A stretch of 64,000 bases of DNA from an uncultured Paracoccaceae bacterium (GTDB taxonomy: Bacteria > Pseudomonadota > Alphaproteobacteria > Rhodobacterales > Rhodobacteraceae): assembly GCA_947498985.1 (NCBI GenBank), contig CANMMF010000008.1, forward strand, positions 62,001-126,000, read 5' to 3'. Shown piece by piece: positions 28,185 through 38,091 of the stretch. Under the pieces are notes generated by a model that saw only the letters and a list, made by a program, of their open reading frames with translations, did no database searches and had not been told where the DNA came from. A program made the position numbers and the translations under genes. The stretch's first letter is position 1, and every line of letters starts with the position of its first letter.

Positions 28185-29699
28185 ATGCTGGATCTGAGTT
28201 TTGAGCCCCCGAAACCCAAGGTGATTGCCGGGGCCAAGCATGACTGGGAACTGGTCATCGGGATGGAGGTGCACGCGCAGGTCGCCTCCAGGGCCAAGCT
28301 CTTCTCCGGCGCATCCACGCAGTTCGGCGCCGAGCCCAATTCGAATGTCAGTTTTGTCGATGCCGCGATGCCCGGCATGTTGCCGGTGATCAACGAGTTC
28401 TGCATCGAACAGGCGGTGCGCACCGGGCTGGGGCTCAAGGCCAGAATCAACCTCGTTTCGGCCTTTGACCGCAAGAATTACTTCTATCCGGATCTGCCGC
28501 AGGGTTACCAGATTTCCCAGCTATATCATCCGCTTGTGGGTGAAGGGGAAGTGCTGGTGGATATGGAGCCGGGCATCGCCCGCCGGGTGCGCATCGAGCG
28601 CATCCATGTCGAGCAGGATGCCGGCAAGTCGATCCACGACATGGATCCGAACATGTCCTTTGTCGATCTCAACCGCACCGGTGTCGCGCTGATGGAGATC
28701 GTCTCACGCCCGGACATCCGCGGGCCCGAAGAGGCCGCCGCTTACGTGGTCAAGATGCGCCAGATCCTGCGCTATCTGGGGACGTGCGACGGCAATATGC
28801 AGAACGGCAACCTGCGCGCGGATGTGAACGTCTCGGTCTGCCGCCCCGGCGATTACGAGCGCTACTGGGAGACGCAGGATTTCGCGCATCTGGGCACGCG
28901 TTGCGAGATCAAGAACATGAACTCCATGCGTTTCATCCAGCAAGCTATTGATTATGAAGCGAAACGCCAGATCGCCATTCTGGAATCCGGCGGCTCTGTC
29001 GATCAGGAAACGCGGCTTTACGATCCCGACAAGGGCGAGACCCGGTCGATGCGCTCCAAGGAGGAGGCGCATGATTACCGCTATTTCCCCGACCCCGATC
29101 TGTTGCCGCTGGAGATCGAGCAGGCATGGGTCGACGACATCGCCGCGTCGCTGCCGGAACTGCCGGACGAGAAGAAGGCCCGCTTTGTCGGGGATTTCGG
29201 CCTGAGCGAGTATGACGCCTCGGTGCTGACCGCCGAGACCGCAAACGCCGCCTATTTCGAGGCCGTGGCCGCAGAGGCCGGGGATGGCAAACTGTCGGCC
29301 AACTGGGTCATCAACGAGCTTTTCGGACGCCTGAAGAAAGACGATCAACATATTGAAGACGCTCCGGTTTCTCCTTCTCAGCTGGCGGGTATCATCAAGC
29401 TGATCCGCTCCGATGCGATCTCTGGCAAGATCGCCAAGGACCTGTTCGAGATTGTCTATACCGAAGGCGGCGATCCTGAAGCGATCGTCGAGGCACGCGG
29501 CATGAAGCAGGTCACAGACACCGGCGCCATCGAGACCGCCGTGGACGAGATCATCGCCGCGAACCCCGCGCAGGTCGAAAAGGCCAAGGCCAATCCCAAA
29601 CTTGCGGGCTGGTTTGTCGGTCAGGTGATGAAAGCCACCGGCGGGAAGGCGAATCCCAAGGCGGTGAACGAGATCGTGACAGCCCGACTCGGGCTCTGA
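28185..29699 (+). CDS. gatB: Aspartyl/glutamyl-tRNA(Asn/Gln) amidotransferase subunit B
   Basis: Subunit of the GatCAB transamidase that turns Glu-tRNA-Gln (and Asp-tRNA-Asn) into the correctly charged amide form, phosphorylating the mischarged residue. The 504-residue protein has [10 protein letters not shown] and [18 protein letters not shown] near the N-terminus, the helical cradle, and a C-terminal YqeY-like tail ([13 protein letters not shown]). GAGGAG precedes the ATG. gatA and gatC are not adjacent, which is common in this group. A strong terminator follows 240 bases later. Confidence 0.97.
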   Translation: MLDLSFEPPKPKVIAGAKHDWELVIGMEVHAQVASRAKLFSGASTQFGAEPNSNVSFVDAAMPGMLPVINEFCIEQAVRTGLGLKARINLVSAFDRKNYFYPDLPQGYQISQLYHPLVGEGEVLVDMEPGIARRVRIERIHVEQDAGKSIHDMDPNMSFVDLNRTGVALMEIVSRPDIRGPEEAAAYVVKMRQILRYLGTCDGNMQNGNLRADVNVSVCRPGDYERYWETQDFAHLGTRCEIKNMNSMRFIQQAIDYEAKRQIAILESGGSVDQETRLYDPDKGETRSMRSKEEAHDYRYFPDPDLLPLEIEQAWVDDIAASLPELPDEKKARFVGDFGLSEYDASVLTAETANAAYFEAVAAEAGDGKLSANWVINELFGRLKKDDQHIEDAPVSPSQLAGIIKLIRSDAISGKIAKDLFEIVYTEGGDPEAIVEARGMKQVTDTGAIETAVDEIIAANPAQVEKAKANPKLAGWFVGQVMKATGGKANPKAVNEIVTARLGL

Positions 29700-30042
29700 G
29701 ATTCGCGCCGCGTGGGTCGAGAACATCCGGACAACCGCCTGCAAACGCCCCGGTAGTTGCATGGTGCCATTGGTTTTTCTCCCGATTCTGCGAAGCAGCG
29801 AAGAAGAGACTCGAAAAATCAAGCGGTAAATGTTAAGATGTCGTTACCGTCGGCGGATTTCGGCGGATCGATGGATTGCCAGGGGTGCTTTTGACAGCCG
29901 ATTGAGACTGGGGGTTTTTCTCCTTTTTCGTATGATCATCGGGGGCGTGGCCGAAAGGCCCGCCCCTTTTTTCGTTGTGATTCAAAAGGGATGACCGGCG
30001 TGACGCTGCTTGCTACGGTGATGCAGCAGATGAGGTCAGAGC
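29700..30042 (+). other. gatB 3' region
   Basis: 343 bases without a gene. CGGTAA and TTACCG (about 29824-29849) form a 6-bp hairpin around an A/T-rich loop. A TTGACA hexamer at about 29891 has no good -10. The terminator at 29941-29972 closes the segment, and the DUF4177 gene begins 70 bases later. A small RNA ending at this terminator is possible but unsupported. Confidence 0.55.
29941..29972 (+). terminator. Rho-independent terminator downstream of gatB
   Basis: GGGGCGTGGCC, loop GAAA, GGCCCGCCCC and a run of six T residues; a stable hairpin with one mismatch and a textbook tail. Confidence 0.9.
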
Positions 30043-30657
30043 ATGCGATACGAGTACAGGGTGGTGCCCGCGCCGGGCCGCGGCGGAAAATTGCCGGGCG
30101 TCAGGGGTGCGGAGGCGCGATTCGCCGCCGCCATCGAAAAAACCATCAACGATCTGGCGATGGATGGCTGGGAATACCTGCGCTCTGACACGTTGCCTTC
30201 GGAAGAGCGGGCCGGTCTGACGCAGACCCAGACAGTCTGGCGGAACCTGCTGGTGTTCCGGCGCGAAAACGCGGCCCTGCCCGAGGCCTACGCGCCGCGG
30301 ATGCTTGAAAGCCCAGACATGGCGGATCACAGCGCACCCGAGCCACCGGTTGATGCCGTGTCTGCTCAGACATCCCGGGACGCACCGCTGAATCCATCGC
30401 CTCCGCCCGCTCCCGACGACCGTCGTGCCTTTTCCGACGCCGATGACACTGACGACACAGACGCGGATGAGGCCATTCTGTCCTTCGAAGAGGAGGACAG
30501 CGGCAACCCCGAGGCCTCAGCCACACCGCAACCGCCATCCGCCGCGAACAAGACCGACGGCGACGCGGACAATGGAGTGGAGAATGCCAGCAGCGTCACC
30601 ACCCTGCCCGGGCCTCTCATGGCCCGTGCAGCGCGGTTGCGTGCCGGCGGAGACTGA
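30043..30657 (+). CDS. DUF4177 domain protein
   Basis: A 204-residue protein with a DUF4177 domain in the first 75 residues: MRYEYRVVPAP, a helix ARFAAAIEKTINDLAMDGWEYL, and TVWRNLLVFRR as the closing strand. The remaining part is a disordered acidic, Pro/Ser-rich tail ending in MARAARLRAGGD. The domain's function is unknown; small proteins with it are common in Rhodobacterales near bolA. GAGG lies 10 bases before the ATG. Confidence 0.8.
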   Translation: MRYEYRVVPAPGRGGKLPGVRGAEARFAAAIEKTINDLAMDGWEYLRSDTLPSEERAGLTQTQTVWRNLLVFRRENAALPEAYAPRMLESPDMADHSAPEPPVDAVSAQTSRDAPLNPSPPPAPDDRRAFSDADDTDDTDADEAILSFEEEDSGNPEASATPQPPSAANKTDGDADNGVENASSVTTLPGPLMARAARLRAGGD

Positions 30658-30669
30658 CGTTTGGCAGGC

Positions 30670-30918
30670 TCAGTGCGTGTGGTTTGTCGACGTGAAACTG
30701 ATGATCGCGACAATCCGGAACATCCCGGTCAGATCGCGGGTGCGACGGGGATCATCGGGGGGCAGAACGGTCGAGCCGCTGGATTGAACAAACTGGAATC
30801 CCGAGAATCCCCTGTATTGTCCCGACGTCAGCGGCTGAAACGGGTCATCGGCAAAAGCTGGCAACGGGGCAACAAAACAAAGAGCGCCGCAGAGAGCGGC
30901 CTTCAAGCGCAAGGGCAT
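30670..30918 (-). CDS. Small predicted secreted protein
   Basis: An 82-residue protein with a clear signal peptide (MPLRLKAALCGALCFVAPLPAFA, given here as start MPLRLK and cleavage near AFA-DD), leaving a mature protein of about 59 residues: FQPLTSGQYRGFSGFQF, a proline/aspartate loop DDPRRTRD and a hydrophobic end. I do not recognise it. AAGGA about ten bases before the ATG at 30918 supports the start. Upstream (30964-31068) is an A/T-rich stretch likely to contain its promoter. Confidence 0.55.
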   Translation of the reverse strand: MPLRLKAALCGALCFVAPLPAFADDPFQPLTSGQYRGFSGFQFVQSSGSTVLPPDDPRRTRDLTGMFRIVAIISFTSTNHTH

Positions 30919-31068
30919 GGCAGTCTGTCCTTCATCCAACGAGAGAACGCCATGTGAATTCATGGCGAAGCAACGCAGATGCTATGACTTAAAAGTTACC
31001 AAAAGATATACAAATTCCGCCAGACGTGACTTTTCATTAACTATTTACACAGCGCCGGCCGAACCTGC

Positions 31069-31329
31069 CTATTCCGTCGCCAGATCCAGAGACAATGCGT
31101 GGATCGAGGCGATCAGATCCTGACCAAGCGCCGCATGCACCGACCGGTGGCGCGCGATGCGGCTTTGGCCCTCGAATTTTGCGCTGCGGATCACCACATG
31201 ATAGTGACTTTCGCCGCCTTCCTGGAAGCCCGCATGGCCGCGGTGACGCTCGCTGTCGTCGCGCACCAGCAGATCGCTCGGCTCAAACGCGTCCCGCAAC
31301 CGCGCCTCTATTTGTGACGTCTTCGACAA
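31069..31329 (-). CDS. bolA: BolA-family protein
   Basis: An 86-residue BolA-type protein, which pairs with monothiol glutaredoxins in iron-sulfur handling and in some bacteria affects cell shape. The core HRGHAGFQEGGESHYHVVI and the helical SRIARHRSVHAALG with conserved histidines are diagnostic. The start is a TTG with GGGGAG upstream; no ATG is available. It diverges from the J-domain gene by 84 bases, an arrangement often seen in Rhodobacterales. Confidence 0.92.
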   Translation of the reverse strand: MSKTSQIEARLRDAFEPSDLLVRDDSERHRGHAGFQEGGESHYHVVIRSAKFEGQSRIARHRSVHAALGQDLIASIHALSLDLATE

Positions 31330-31413
31330 TTTTCTGCTGCTCCCCGGAATGGCCCCTGTTATCTTGCCGTGATTAGTCTAAACTCTGGCGTCCGAGTCGA
31401 AAAGAGGTTCGAG

Positions 31414-32037
31414 ATGAGCAGAACAGATCCCTTCGGTTTCGACATGTCGGTGAAGTCCGCGAAGAAGAAAAATCCGCGTGGACGCAAGGGCATGAGCGGA
31501 GAACAGGAAACCTCGCAGCGGGTCTGCGAGCATGACGGATGTGAGGAGCCGGGCAAGTTCCGTGCGCCCAAGGCGCCCGATGTGCTGGATGACTTTTACT
31601 GGTTCTGTAAGGACCATGTGCGCGAATACAACGCCAAATGGAGCTTCTTCGACGGCAAGACCGAAGCGGAGATGAACGCGCAGGAAAGCGCCGACAAGGT
31701 GTGGGAGCGCAAGACCAAGGACTGGCGCGATCCGGAGGCCAAGGCCTGGGCGCGCCTGGGCATCGAGGATCCGCACCAGGTGCTGGGCAACAATGCCACG
31801 CGCAACCCCGGCAAACGCCAGACCGGCGGGCGCAAGCTGCCGCCGACCGAACGCCGCGCGCTGGAGATCCTGGAGGCCGAGGATCACATGACCAAGGCCG
31901 AGATTCGCAAGGCCTACAAGGCACTTATCAAGGTGCTGCACCCGGACATGAACGGCGGCGACCGGTCTCAGGAGGACCAGTTGCAGCAGGTTGTCTGGGC
32001 CTGGGATCAGATCAAGGACAGCCGCAGTTTCAAGTAA
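31414..32037 (+). CDS. J-domain protein with N-terminal Cys/His cluster
   Basis: A 207-residue DnaJ-type co-chaperone that would stimulate an Hsp70 ATPase. The J domain is unusually at the C-terminus (about 148-207), with HPD at 176-178 in LHPDMNGGD. Residues 38-68 contain Cys38, Cys43, Cys65 and His68 (CEHDGC ... FCKDH), a plausible zinc site. The ATG at 31414 has AAGAGG upstream. It lies next to bolA and close to cobS; in this bacterial group these genes commonly travel together, but a shared function is not established. Confidence 0.88.
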   Translation: MSRTDPFGFDMSVKSAKKKNPRGRKGMSGEQETSQRVCEHDGCEEPGKFRAPKAPDVLDDFYWFCKDHVREYNAKWSFFDGKTEAEMNAQESADKVWERKTKDWRDPEAKAWARLGIEDPHQVLGNNATRNPGKRQTGGRKLPPTERRALEILEAEDHMTKAEIRKAYKALIKVLHPDMNGGDRSQEDQLQQVVWAWDQIKDSRSFK

Positions 32038-32245
32038 ATCCATCTGCGCGGCACATGCCCGCGCGATGGTAACGAAACGTCAATATTTGCCGGAGTAGAA
32101 CCAGAGCTGCAGGCACTCGGCGCATTCCGTCCGGGCGCGGCTCTTTCACGTGTTTGGTGGGCTCACGTCGAACACCGCAGGACGGAACGGCCAGACGGTT
32201 CTCTCCCCGGCTGGCCGTTCATCGGAAATTGCTGATGCGTGCCGG

Positions 32246-32719
32246 TCAGGCGGGTTTGAAGACCAGGCTCACCCCGTTCAGGCAATGCCGCTTGCCGGTA
32301 GGTTTGGGGCCGTCGTTGAAGATATGCCCGAAATGCGACCCGCAGCGACGGCAATGCACTTCGGTGCGCCGCAACAGCAGTTTGCGGTCCACCTTGGTGC
32401 CAATCGCAGAGCTGGAGACCGGCTGCCAGAAGCTCGGCCAGCCGGTGCCGCTGTCGTATTTGTGCTGCGAGGAATAGACCGCGAGGTCACAGCCGCGGCA
32501 ATGATACATGCCCGTGCGCTTTTCGCGATCGAGCGGTGAGGAAAAGGCCCGCTCGGTGCCTTCCTCGCGCATTACCTTGTACTCCGCGGCGCTCAGCATC
32601 GCTTTCCACTCGGCCTTGCTGCGGGTGACTTCGAACGAGCCGGTCGCGGCAGAGCCTGCGCGTGTCAGTCCGAGAGCGGCCACAGCAGCACCGGCGGTCA
32701 GGAACAATCTACGGTTCAT
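32246..32719 (-). CDS. msrB: Tat-exported peptide-methionine (R)-S-oxide reductase MsrB
   Basis: Reduces the R-form of oxidised methionine in proteins. The 157-residue protein starts MNRRLFLTAGAAVAALGL, a twin-arginine signal, so it should work folded in the periplasm. Cys74/Cys77 and Cys123/Cys126 bind zinc; Cys146 in RHCLNGVSLVF is catalytic. The usual resolving cysteine is not obvious. GGAGG precedes the ATG. The next genes on the strand upstream are an anti-sigma and ECF sigma pair, which may respond to envelope oxidation. Confidence 0.93.
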   Translation of the reverse strand: MNRRLFLTAGAAVAALGLTRAGSAATGSFEVTRSKAEWKAMLSAAEYKVMREEGTERAFSSPLDREKRTGMYHCRGCDLAVYSSQHKYDSGTGWPSFWQPVSSSAIGTKVDRKLLLRRTEVHCRRCGSHFGHIFNDGPKPTGKRHCLNGVSLVFKPA

Positions 32720-33090
32720 GGGTGTCCTCCTTGTCGGGAAAGATGCGTCCCCGGTGCTTCGAGAGCAAGCCGGGGACGCGCACGATTGCGCGAGGTGTCA
32801 CATGGGGATGCGTCGTCTCCGCCACGCAATCATGCGGGCCGCAAGTGGTTCGTTGGCCCAGTGCGGAAGACACGCAAACTGCAGGGCGGGAGTTTCAGGG
32901 GGGCAAAAAAAAACGCGCGGTCGGGTGCGGTTTTTCCCATGTGGAGCGCGTGGAGGTTGCAAAAATCCACGCCGCATCGAGCCACAGACCGCCGAACCTT
33001 GTCAGACGGTCCGACGGTCCGACGGTCGCAAACCTCCGCCACGACATAAAGAGGCTCCGGCACGCGCGAAGTCCGCCGCCGCAAGGCGCC
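32720..33090. other. Intergenic region between msrB and the anti-sigma gene
   Basis: 371 bases with no convincing gene. An inverted repeat pairs CGCACGATTGCGCG (about 32779) with CACGCAATCATGCG (about 32824) around ACATGGGGATGCG, vaguely like the tip of the long palindromes but too different to count as a copy. A short tandem GTCCGACG run lies near 33005-33028. The msrB promoter must be here. Confidence 0.55.
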
Positions 33091-33804
33091 CTATTCGCGC
33101 ACGTCCAGAGCGCCCACGGCCAGAACCGGTCCGGTGGGCGCGCCGGTCGGCGAGCCGCCCAGCGGCTCTTCGGAGATCGCCACCACAGCGCCCCCGGTCA
33201 TGATCGGGATCAGCGCGTCCGGCACCGGGATCTCGGTCAACTGGTCCTGTGTGATCAACCCGACAGAGACCGGCGCCGCACCGTCGCCGCTGTCCGGAAT
33301 CACCCAGATCTGGTAGGAGACATCCTGCGGCACGGTCCCGTCGTCGCGGCGCACCATGAAGGTTTCACTGTCCGGCGCCCAATGCGCCAGCAACACCAGC
33401 CCGCGGTCGTCATCCACCAGATCGGCGTAAAGATGCGGCTGCTGGCCCGGGCCGATGAGGCCCGTCATCACCACCACGGCCGCCAGCGCGGCGGCGGCCA
33501 CGGCGCCCAGCAGATAAGGCAGCAGATGGCGCCAGAACGGCACTTTCGTCTCGGCAAAGAGCGCGGATTCGATCCGCCGCAGAACCTGGGGCGGCGGTGG
33601 CACCTCTTCGACCGGGTCGGTGAAGCGGGCGAAATACTCCGCCCAGGCCGCGACATCCTGCTCCAGATCCGCGTCGGAGCCGATCTGCCGCTCGAAGGCC
33701 ACTCGCTCGTCCTCGGGCAGCAACCCCAGCACGTATTCCGCCGCCGCCGCCTCCGCGCCGCCCGGCAGATCGCCGCTCTCGATGGGAATGCCGTCGTCGG
33801 TCAT
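33091..33804 (-). CDS. RskA-type membrane anti-sigma factor
   Basis: A 237-residue inner-membrane protein that should bind the adjacent ECF sigma. The N-terminal anti-sigma domain has EYVLGLLPEDERVAFERQ and WAEYFARF; one membrane span covers about 93-116; the C-terminal RskA-like domain lies outside (VSYQIWVIPDSGDG ... VAISEEPLGGSP). The ATG at 33804 overlaps the sigma stop codon (ATGA), typical of a coupled pair; an upstream GTG is possible. No zinc motif (HxxxCxxC) is present. Confidence 0.9.
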   Translation of the reverse strand: MTDDGIPIESGDLPGGAEAAAAEYVLGLLPEDERVAFERQIGSDADLEQDVAAWAEYFARFTDPVEEVPPPPQVLRRIESALFAETKVPFWRHLLPYLLGAVAAAALAAVVVMTGLIGPGQQPHLYADLVDDDRGLVLLAHWAPDSETFMVRRDDGTVPQDVSYQIWVIPDSGDGAAPVSVGLITQDQLTEIPVPDALIPIMTGGAVVAISEEPLGGSPTGAPTGPVLAVGALDVRE

Positions 33805-34349
33805 CGGCTCAGACACTCCCTCAATTGCATCAGACTGCGGCGCAGCCAGGTGCGCACGGTGTTCAGCTTGGTGTCCGACGCCGCGGCGATCTCGGCATAG
33901 GTCAGCCCGTCGAGATAGGCGCCGCGCACCATCGCGGCGCGGTCGGGGGGCAATTCACGCAGGCACATATGGAGCCGCCGAGCTTCCTCGTTTGCGATGG
34001 TCTGCGCCTCGGGGCCGGGGGCGGGATCGGCCAGCAGGTCGGCCTCCTCGACCGGGGCCACCTCTCCGCCGGAACGCGCGCGCCTCAGCCGGTCGATGGC
34101 GGCATTCCTCGTCACTGTGATGAGCCAGGTCATCGGGGAGTATCCGTTGGCGCGGTATTGTCCTGCCCGGTTCCAGATCCGCAGGAACACCTCCTGCAGG
34201 ACCTCTTCGGCCAGAGCGTCTTGCTTCAACACACGCAAGGCGACGCCAAAGAGTTTCGGGCCGGTGCGATTGTAGAGCAGGCGAAACGCCCGCCGGTCGC
34301 CCATGGCCACCCGCGCGATCAACGCTTCGATCTCTTCCTGCGGCGTCAT
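33801..34349 (-). CDS. ECF-family RNA polymerase sigma factor
   Basis: A 182-residue alternative sigma factor with region 2 ([21 protein letters not shown]) and region 4 ([25 protein letters not shown]), separated by an acidic linker. The RskA partner downstream implies release from the membrane by signal. The target genes are unknown; msrB lies downstream on the same strand, and ECF pairs beside msr genes often respond to oxidants. The ATG at 34349 (MTPQEE) is preferred over a TTG upstream. Divergent from cobS by 98 bases. Confidence 0.92.
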   Translation of the reverse strand: MTPQEEIEALIARVAMGDRRAFRLLYNRTGPKLFGVALRVLKQDALAEEVLQEVFLRIWNRAGQYRANGYSPMTWLITVTRNAAIDRLRRARSGGEVAPVEEADLLADPAPGPEAQTIANEEARRLHMCLRELPPDRAAMVRGAYLDGLTYAEIAAASDTKLNTVRTWLRRSLMQLRECLSR

Positions 34350-34447
34350 CTGAGATGCGTCTCCGGCGCCCTTCCCCTTGCCCCTGCCTGCGATATGTTG
34401 CACGTAGCGCAAGGACGAAAAACGTCAGGACGAAGGGCAGGAACACC

Positions 34448-35434
34448 ATGGCGGACGGCACGATCGATATCAACGCGAAACCGACCGAGGAAATCTCGGT
34501 CCGCGAAGAGTTTGGCATCGACAGTGACATGGTCGTGCATGGATTTCCCGAGCGCTCCGAGCGGGTGCCGGAGCTCGACACCACCTACAAGTTCGACCCC
34601 GACACGACGCTGGCGATCCTTGCGGGTTTCCGCAACAACCGCCGCCTGATGATCCAGGGCTACCACGGCACCGGCAAGTCGACGCATATCGAACAGGTCG
34701 CCGCCCGGTTGAACTGGCCCACGGTACGCGTCAACCTCGACAGCCATATCAGCCGGATCGATCTCATTGGCAAGGACGCGATCAAGCTCAAGGACGGCGT
34801 GCAGGTCACCGAGTTTCAGGAAGGCATCCTGCCCTGGGCGCTCTCCAACCCGACCGCGATTGTCTTTGACGAATATGATGCGGGCCGCGCGGATGTGATG
34901 TTCGTGATCCAGCGGGTGCTGGAAACCGACGGCAAGCTGACGCTGCTCGACCAGAACAAGGTGCTGACACCGCACAAGTATTTCCGGATCTTCGCCACCG
35001 CCAACACGGTGGGTCTGGGGGATACGACCGGGCTTTACCACGGCACCCAGCAGATCAACCAGGGCCAGATGGACCGCTGGTCCATGGTCGCCACGCTGAA
35101 CTATCTCAGCATCGACGCGGAAACCGCGATCGTTCTGGCCAAATGTCCGCACTACAACAATGAAAAGGGCCGCAAGCAGGTGCGCCAGATGGTGACGGTG
35201 GCCGATTTCACCCGCCGCGCCTTCATGAATGGCGAGCTCAGCACGGTGATGTCGCCCCGGACGGTCATCGCCTGGGCGCAGAACGCCGAGATCTTCCGCA
35301 ATGTGGGCTACGCGTTCCGCGTCTCCTTCCTCAACAAATGCGACGAGCTTGAGCGCCAGACCGTGGCGGAGTTCTACCAGCGCTGTTTCGACGAGGAATT
35401 GCCCGAAAGCGCCGCGTCGCTGTCACTGGCGTAA
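34448..35434 (+). CDS. cobS: Aerobic cobaltochelatase subunit CobS
   Basis: AAA+ ATPase subunit of the CobNST cobaltochelatase that inserts cobalt into hydrogenobyrinic acid a,c-diamide during aerobic B12 synthesis. The 328-residue protein has Walker [10 protein letters not shown], Walker [10 protein letters not shown] and the arginine-finger region [14 protein letters not shown]. The N-terminus [19 protein letters not shown] is typical. The ATG at 34448 follows CAGGAAC. cobT lies downstream on the same strand after one intervening small gene. Confidence 0.96.
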   Translation: MADGTIDINAKPTEEISVREEFGIDSDMVVHGFPERSERVPELDTTYKFDPDTTLAILAGFRNNRRLMIQGYHGTGKSTHIEQVAARLNWPTVRVNLDSHISRIDLIGKDAIKLKDGVQVTEFQEGILPWALSNPTAIVFDEYDAGRADVMFVIQRVLETDGKLTLLDQNKVLTPHKYFRIFATANTVGLGDTTGLYHGTQQINQGQMDRWSMVATLNYLSIDAETAIVLAKCPHYNNEKGRKQVRQMVTVADFTRRAFMNGELSTVMSPRTVIAWAQNAEIFRNVGYAFRVSFLNKCDELERQTVAEFYQRCFDEELPESAASLSLA

Positions 35435-35535
35435 GCCCCCCGGGGTCCACCGCGATCCGCGCAGCTTCATTTACAGAACCGGGCCGGGCCGTGTAGGCTC
35501 GGCCCTTGGTGTTTTCTGCATTTGAGGATCCTTTC

Positions 35536-36009
35536 ATGACGCGTTTTTCCAGACTGACCTCCGCCTTTTGCCTGATGGTTTGCGCCCTGCCCGCGGGCGC
35601 TCAGGACGAACGGGAGACGCCGCTCTCGCCGGAGGATTTCCGCGCCGAAGTGGAGCGGGTGGGCAACGAGGCGGGCACCTCCCGCCTGCCGGTGACCTGT
35701 GGCGGGCTGTTCCGGGCGATGCGCAGCCTCGCCGAGGACGGCAGCGACCTGCACGAGACCTTTGGCAAGCAGGAAAAGGACATGGCGTTTTACGCCGTCG
35801 CGATGCACCGCAAGGCAACCGGCGCGACCGACACAGACACCTCCCTCGATTTCGTGGTGCCGCATATGCGCAATATCAGCACGCTCTACCTCAAACGCAT
35901 GTCGCGCAATCGCAAGGCGACGGGCGCGTTGCTGGATGACCAGATCCGCGCCGATTTCAACTATTGCCGGGATTTGAACACCCGTCTGGGCGAGGCTGTG
36001 AAAAAGTGA
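35536..36009 (+). CDS. Small secreted protein between cobS and cobT, function unknown
   Basis: A 157-residue protein with a signal peptide (start [20 protein letters not shown], cleavage near AGA-QD). The mature part is helical and charged, with two cysteines (TCGGLF and NYCRDL) that could form a disulfide. GAGGATC precedes the ATG. It sits in the cobS-cobT interval with only about 100 and 76 bases on its sides, so it is probably in the same operon, but nothing shows a role in B12 synthesis. Confidence 0.7.
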   Translation: MTRFSRLTSAFCLMVCALPAGAQDERETPLSPEDFRAEVERVGNEAGTSRLPVTCGGLFRAMRSLAEDGSDLHETFGKQEKDMAFYAVAMHRKATGATDTDTSLDFVVPHMRNISTLYLKRMSRNRKATGALLDDQIRADFNYCRDLNTRLGEAVKK

Positions 36010-36085
36010 CGCCGCGGCTTCGGCCACTGGTCATTCACGGCACCCGGAGCTAGGTTGCGGCAAAGCTCAAACCGCCAGAGGCCCT

Positions 36086-37966
36086 ATGGCAAAGCCCATC
36101 GACAACCCCGCTGATCCGTTCAAGAAAGCGCTGGCCGACGCCACCAAGGTGATGGCCGACGATCCGGAGCTTTCTGTCAGCTACAGCGTCGATCCGTCCG
36201 GTGTCTCGGGCGACGCGATGCGACTGCCACAGGTCAGCCGCCGGATGACCCGCGATGAGGTGCTGCTGGCCCGCGGCACCGCCGACGCGCTGGCGCTTTA
36301 CCACCGCTATCACGATGCGGGCACCCACAGCCGCTACGCGCCTCCGGGCGACATGGCGCGCGAGCTTTACGAGGCGATGGAGACGGCGCGCTGCGAGGCG
36401 ATGGGCGCGCGCGACATGCCGGGCACCGCGGGCAATATCGACGCCAAGATCGGGCACGAGGCCTCGCGCCGCGGCTATGGCCAGATCCGCGACAGCTCCG
36501 AAGCGCCGCTGCCCGCCGCCGCGGGGTACCTCATCCGCCATCTGGCCACCGGTCGCGATCTGCCGCCCGATGCGGCCAATGTGATGGAGCTCTGGCGCGG
36601 CTTCATGGAAGATCAGGCCGGCGGCACGCTGGAAAGCCTCGGGGACACGCTCTCCGACCAGACGGCGTTCGCCAAGTTCGCCCGCCGGATGATCACCGAT
36701 CTGGGCTATGGCGACCAGCTGGGCGACGATCCCGACGCTTTGGACGACGAGGCCGAGGAAGACGGCCAGGAGGACGGTCAGGACGAGGAAGAGCAGCCCG
36801 ACAGCAGCGGTCAGGATGACGAGCAATCCGAGGATGCCGACGCCTCGCCCGAGCAGAGCCAGGACGAAACCCAGGATCCCAGCCAGGCGCAGGTCTCGAT
36901 GGAGGATGCCGCCGATCAGGAAATGGGCGAAGAGGTCGAGATGCCCGAAGGCGAGGCTCCGCTGGAGCCGCCAGCGCCGCAGCCGGTCTCTGACGCCGAT
37001 CCCGATTACCGCGTCTATGCCACGGATTACGATGAGGAAATCGCCGCCGAAGATCTTGCCGAGCCGGTCGAGCTGGAGCGGCTGCGCGCCTATCTCGACC
37101 AGCAGCTCGAACCCCTGAAAGGGGCGGTCAGCCGTCTGGCCAACAAGCTCCAGCGCCGTTTGCAGGCGCAGCAGAACCGGTCCTGGGAGTTCGACCGGGA
37201 GGAGGGCATCCTCGATGCCGGACGTCTGGCCCGGGTGGTTGCCAACCCCACCACCCCGCTCAGCTTCAAGATCGAGAAGGACACCGAGTTCCGCGACACC
37301 GTGGTCACACTTCTGCTGGACAATTCCGGCTCCATGCGCGGGCGGCCCATCTCCATCGCGGCGATCTGCGCCGATGTTCTGGCGCGCACGCTGGAACGCT
37401 GCTCGGTCAAGACCGAGATCCTCGGCTTCACCACCCGCGCCTGGAAAGGCGGGCAGGCCCGCGAGATGTGGCTCAATGAGGGGCGCGAACAGCAGCCCGG
37501 GCGGCTCAACGATCTGCGCCACATCATCTACAAGCGCGCCGACGCGCCCTGGCGCCGGGTGCGCGACAATCTCGGCCTGATGATGAAAGAGGGCCTGCTG
37601 AAGGAAAATATCGACGGTGAAGCGCTGGAATGGGCGCATCGGCGCATGGCCGGACGGCCCGAGGCGCGCAAGATCCTGATGGTGATCTCCGACGGTGCGC
37701 CGGTGGACGATTCCACCCTGTCGGTGAACCCCGCCAACTACCTCGAGAAACACCTGCGCGACGTGATCGCCATGGTCGAGCGCAAGAAACAGGTGGAGCT
37801 TCTGGCCATCGGCATCGGCCACGATGTCACGCGCTACTACGATCGCGCGGTCACCATCACCGATGTCGAGCAACTGGCCGGTGCGATGACCGAACAGCTT
37901 GCGGCGCTCTTTGACGCCGATCCGCGGGCGCGGGCGCGCTTTGCAGGGATCAGGCGCGCCGGCTGA
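36086..37966 (+). CDS. cobT: Aerobic cobaltochelatase subunit CobT
   Basis: Second ATPase-complex subunit of the cobaltochelatase. The 626-residue protein has a conserved N-terminal domain, a long Asp/Glu/Gln-rich linker (about 215-310), and a C-terminal von Willebrand A domain whose MIDAS metal site starts DNSGSMRG (near 413), continuing with SDGAPVDD. The linker is typical of CobT. Length matches the family. The 3' end runs into the modular repeat at 37980. Confidence 0.96.
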   Translation: MAKPIDNPADPFKKALADATKVMADDPELSVSYSVDPSGVSGDAMRLPQVSRRMTRDEVLLARGTADALALYHRYHDAGTHSRYAPPGDMARELYEAMETARCEAMGARDMPGTAGNIDAKIGHEASRRGYGQIRDSSEAPLPAAAGYLIRHLATGRDLPPDAANVMELWRGFMEDQAGGTLESLGDTLSDQTAFAKFARRMITDLGYGDQLGDDPDALDDEAEEDGQEDGQDEEEQPDSSGQDDEQSEDADASPEQSQDETQDPSQAQVSMEDAADQEMGEEVEMPEGEAPLEPPAPQPVSDADPDYRVYATDYDEEIAAEDLAEPVELERLRAYLDQQLEPLKGAVSRLANKLQRRLQAQQNRSWEFDREEGILDAGRLARVVANPTTPLSFKIEKDTEFRDTVVTLLLDNSGSMRGRPISIAAICADVLARTLERCSVKTEILGFTTRAWKGGQAREMWLNEGREQQPGRLNDLRHIIYKRADAPWRRVRDNLGLMMKEGLLKENIDGEALEWAHRRMAGRPEARKILMVISDGAPVDDSTLSVNPANYLEKHLRDVIAMVERKKQVELLAIGIGHDVTRYYDRAVTITDVEQLAGAMTEQLAALFDADPRARARFAGIRRAG

Positions 37967-37979
37967 TCAGGCCTTGGAA

Positions 37980-38091
37980 CAGGGGGCGCTGCCCCCTCGC
38001 CGCCAAAGGCGTCTCACCCCCGGCGGTATTTTCAAAGAGAAGAAGCGCAAACTGGGGCGCCGGGCCTGCGCATCTCCTCTTTTCAAATACG
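37980..38091 (+). repeat. 3'-end modular repeat after cobT
   Basis: GGGGGCGCTGCCCCC (37982-37996), then GCCGCCAAAGGCG, then CCCCCGGCGGTATTT and CAAAGAGAAGAAG (38016-38045). A second, inverted copy of the last module (38073-38091, TCTCCTCTTTTCAAATACG) faces the first across 30 bases. The same modules follow the aldolase, the dehydratase and ftsW. Confidence 0.75.

Noticed and set aside
29700-29972. Small RNA gene after gatB
   Set aside because: Only the terminator is clear; I found no promoter at a suitable distance and no known RNA family.
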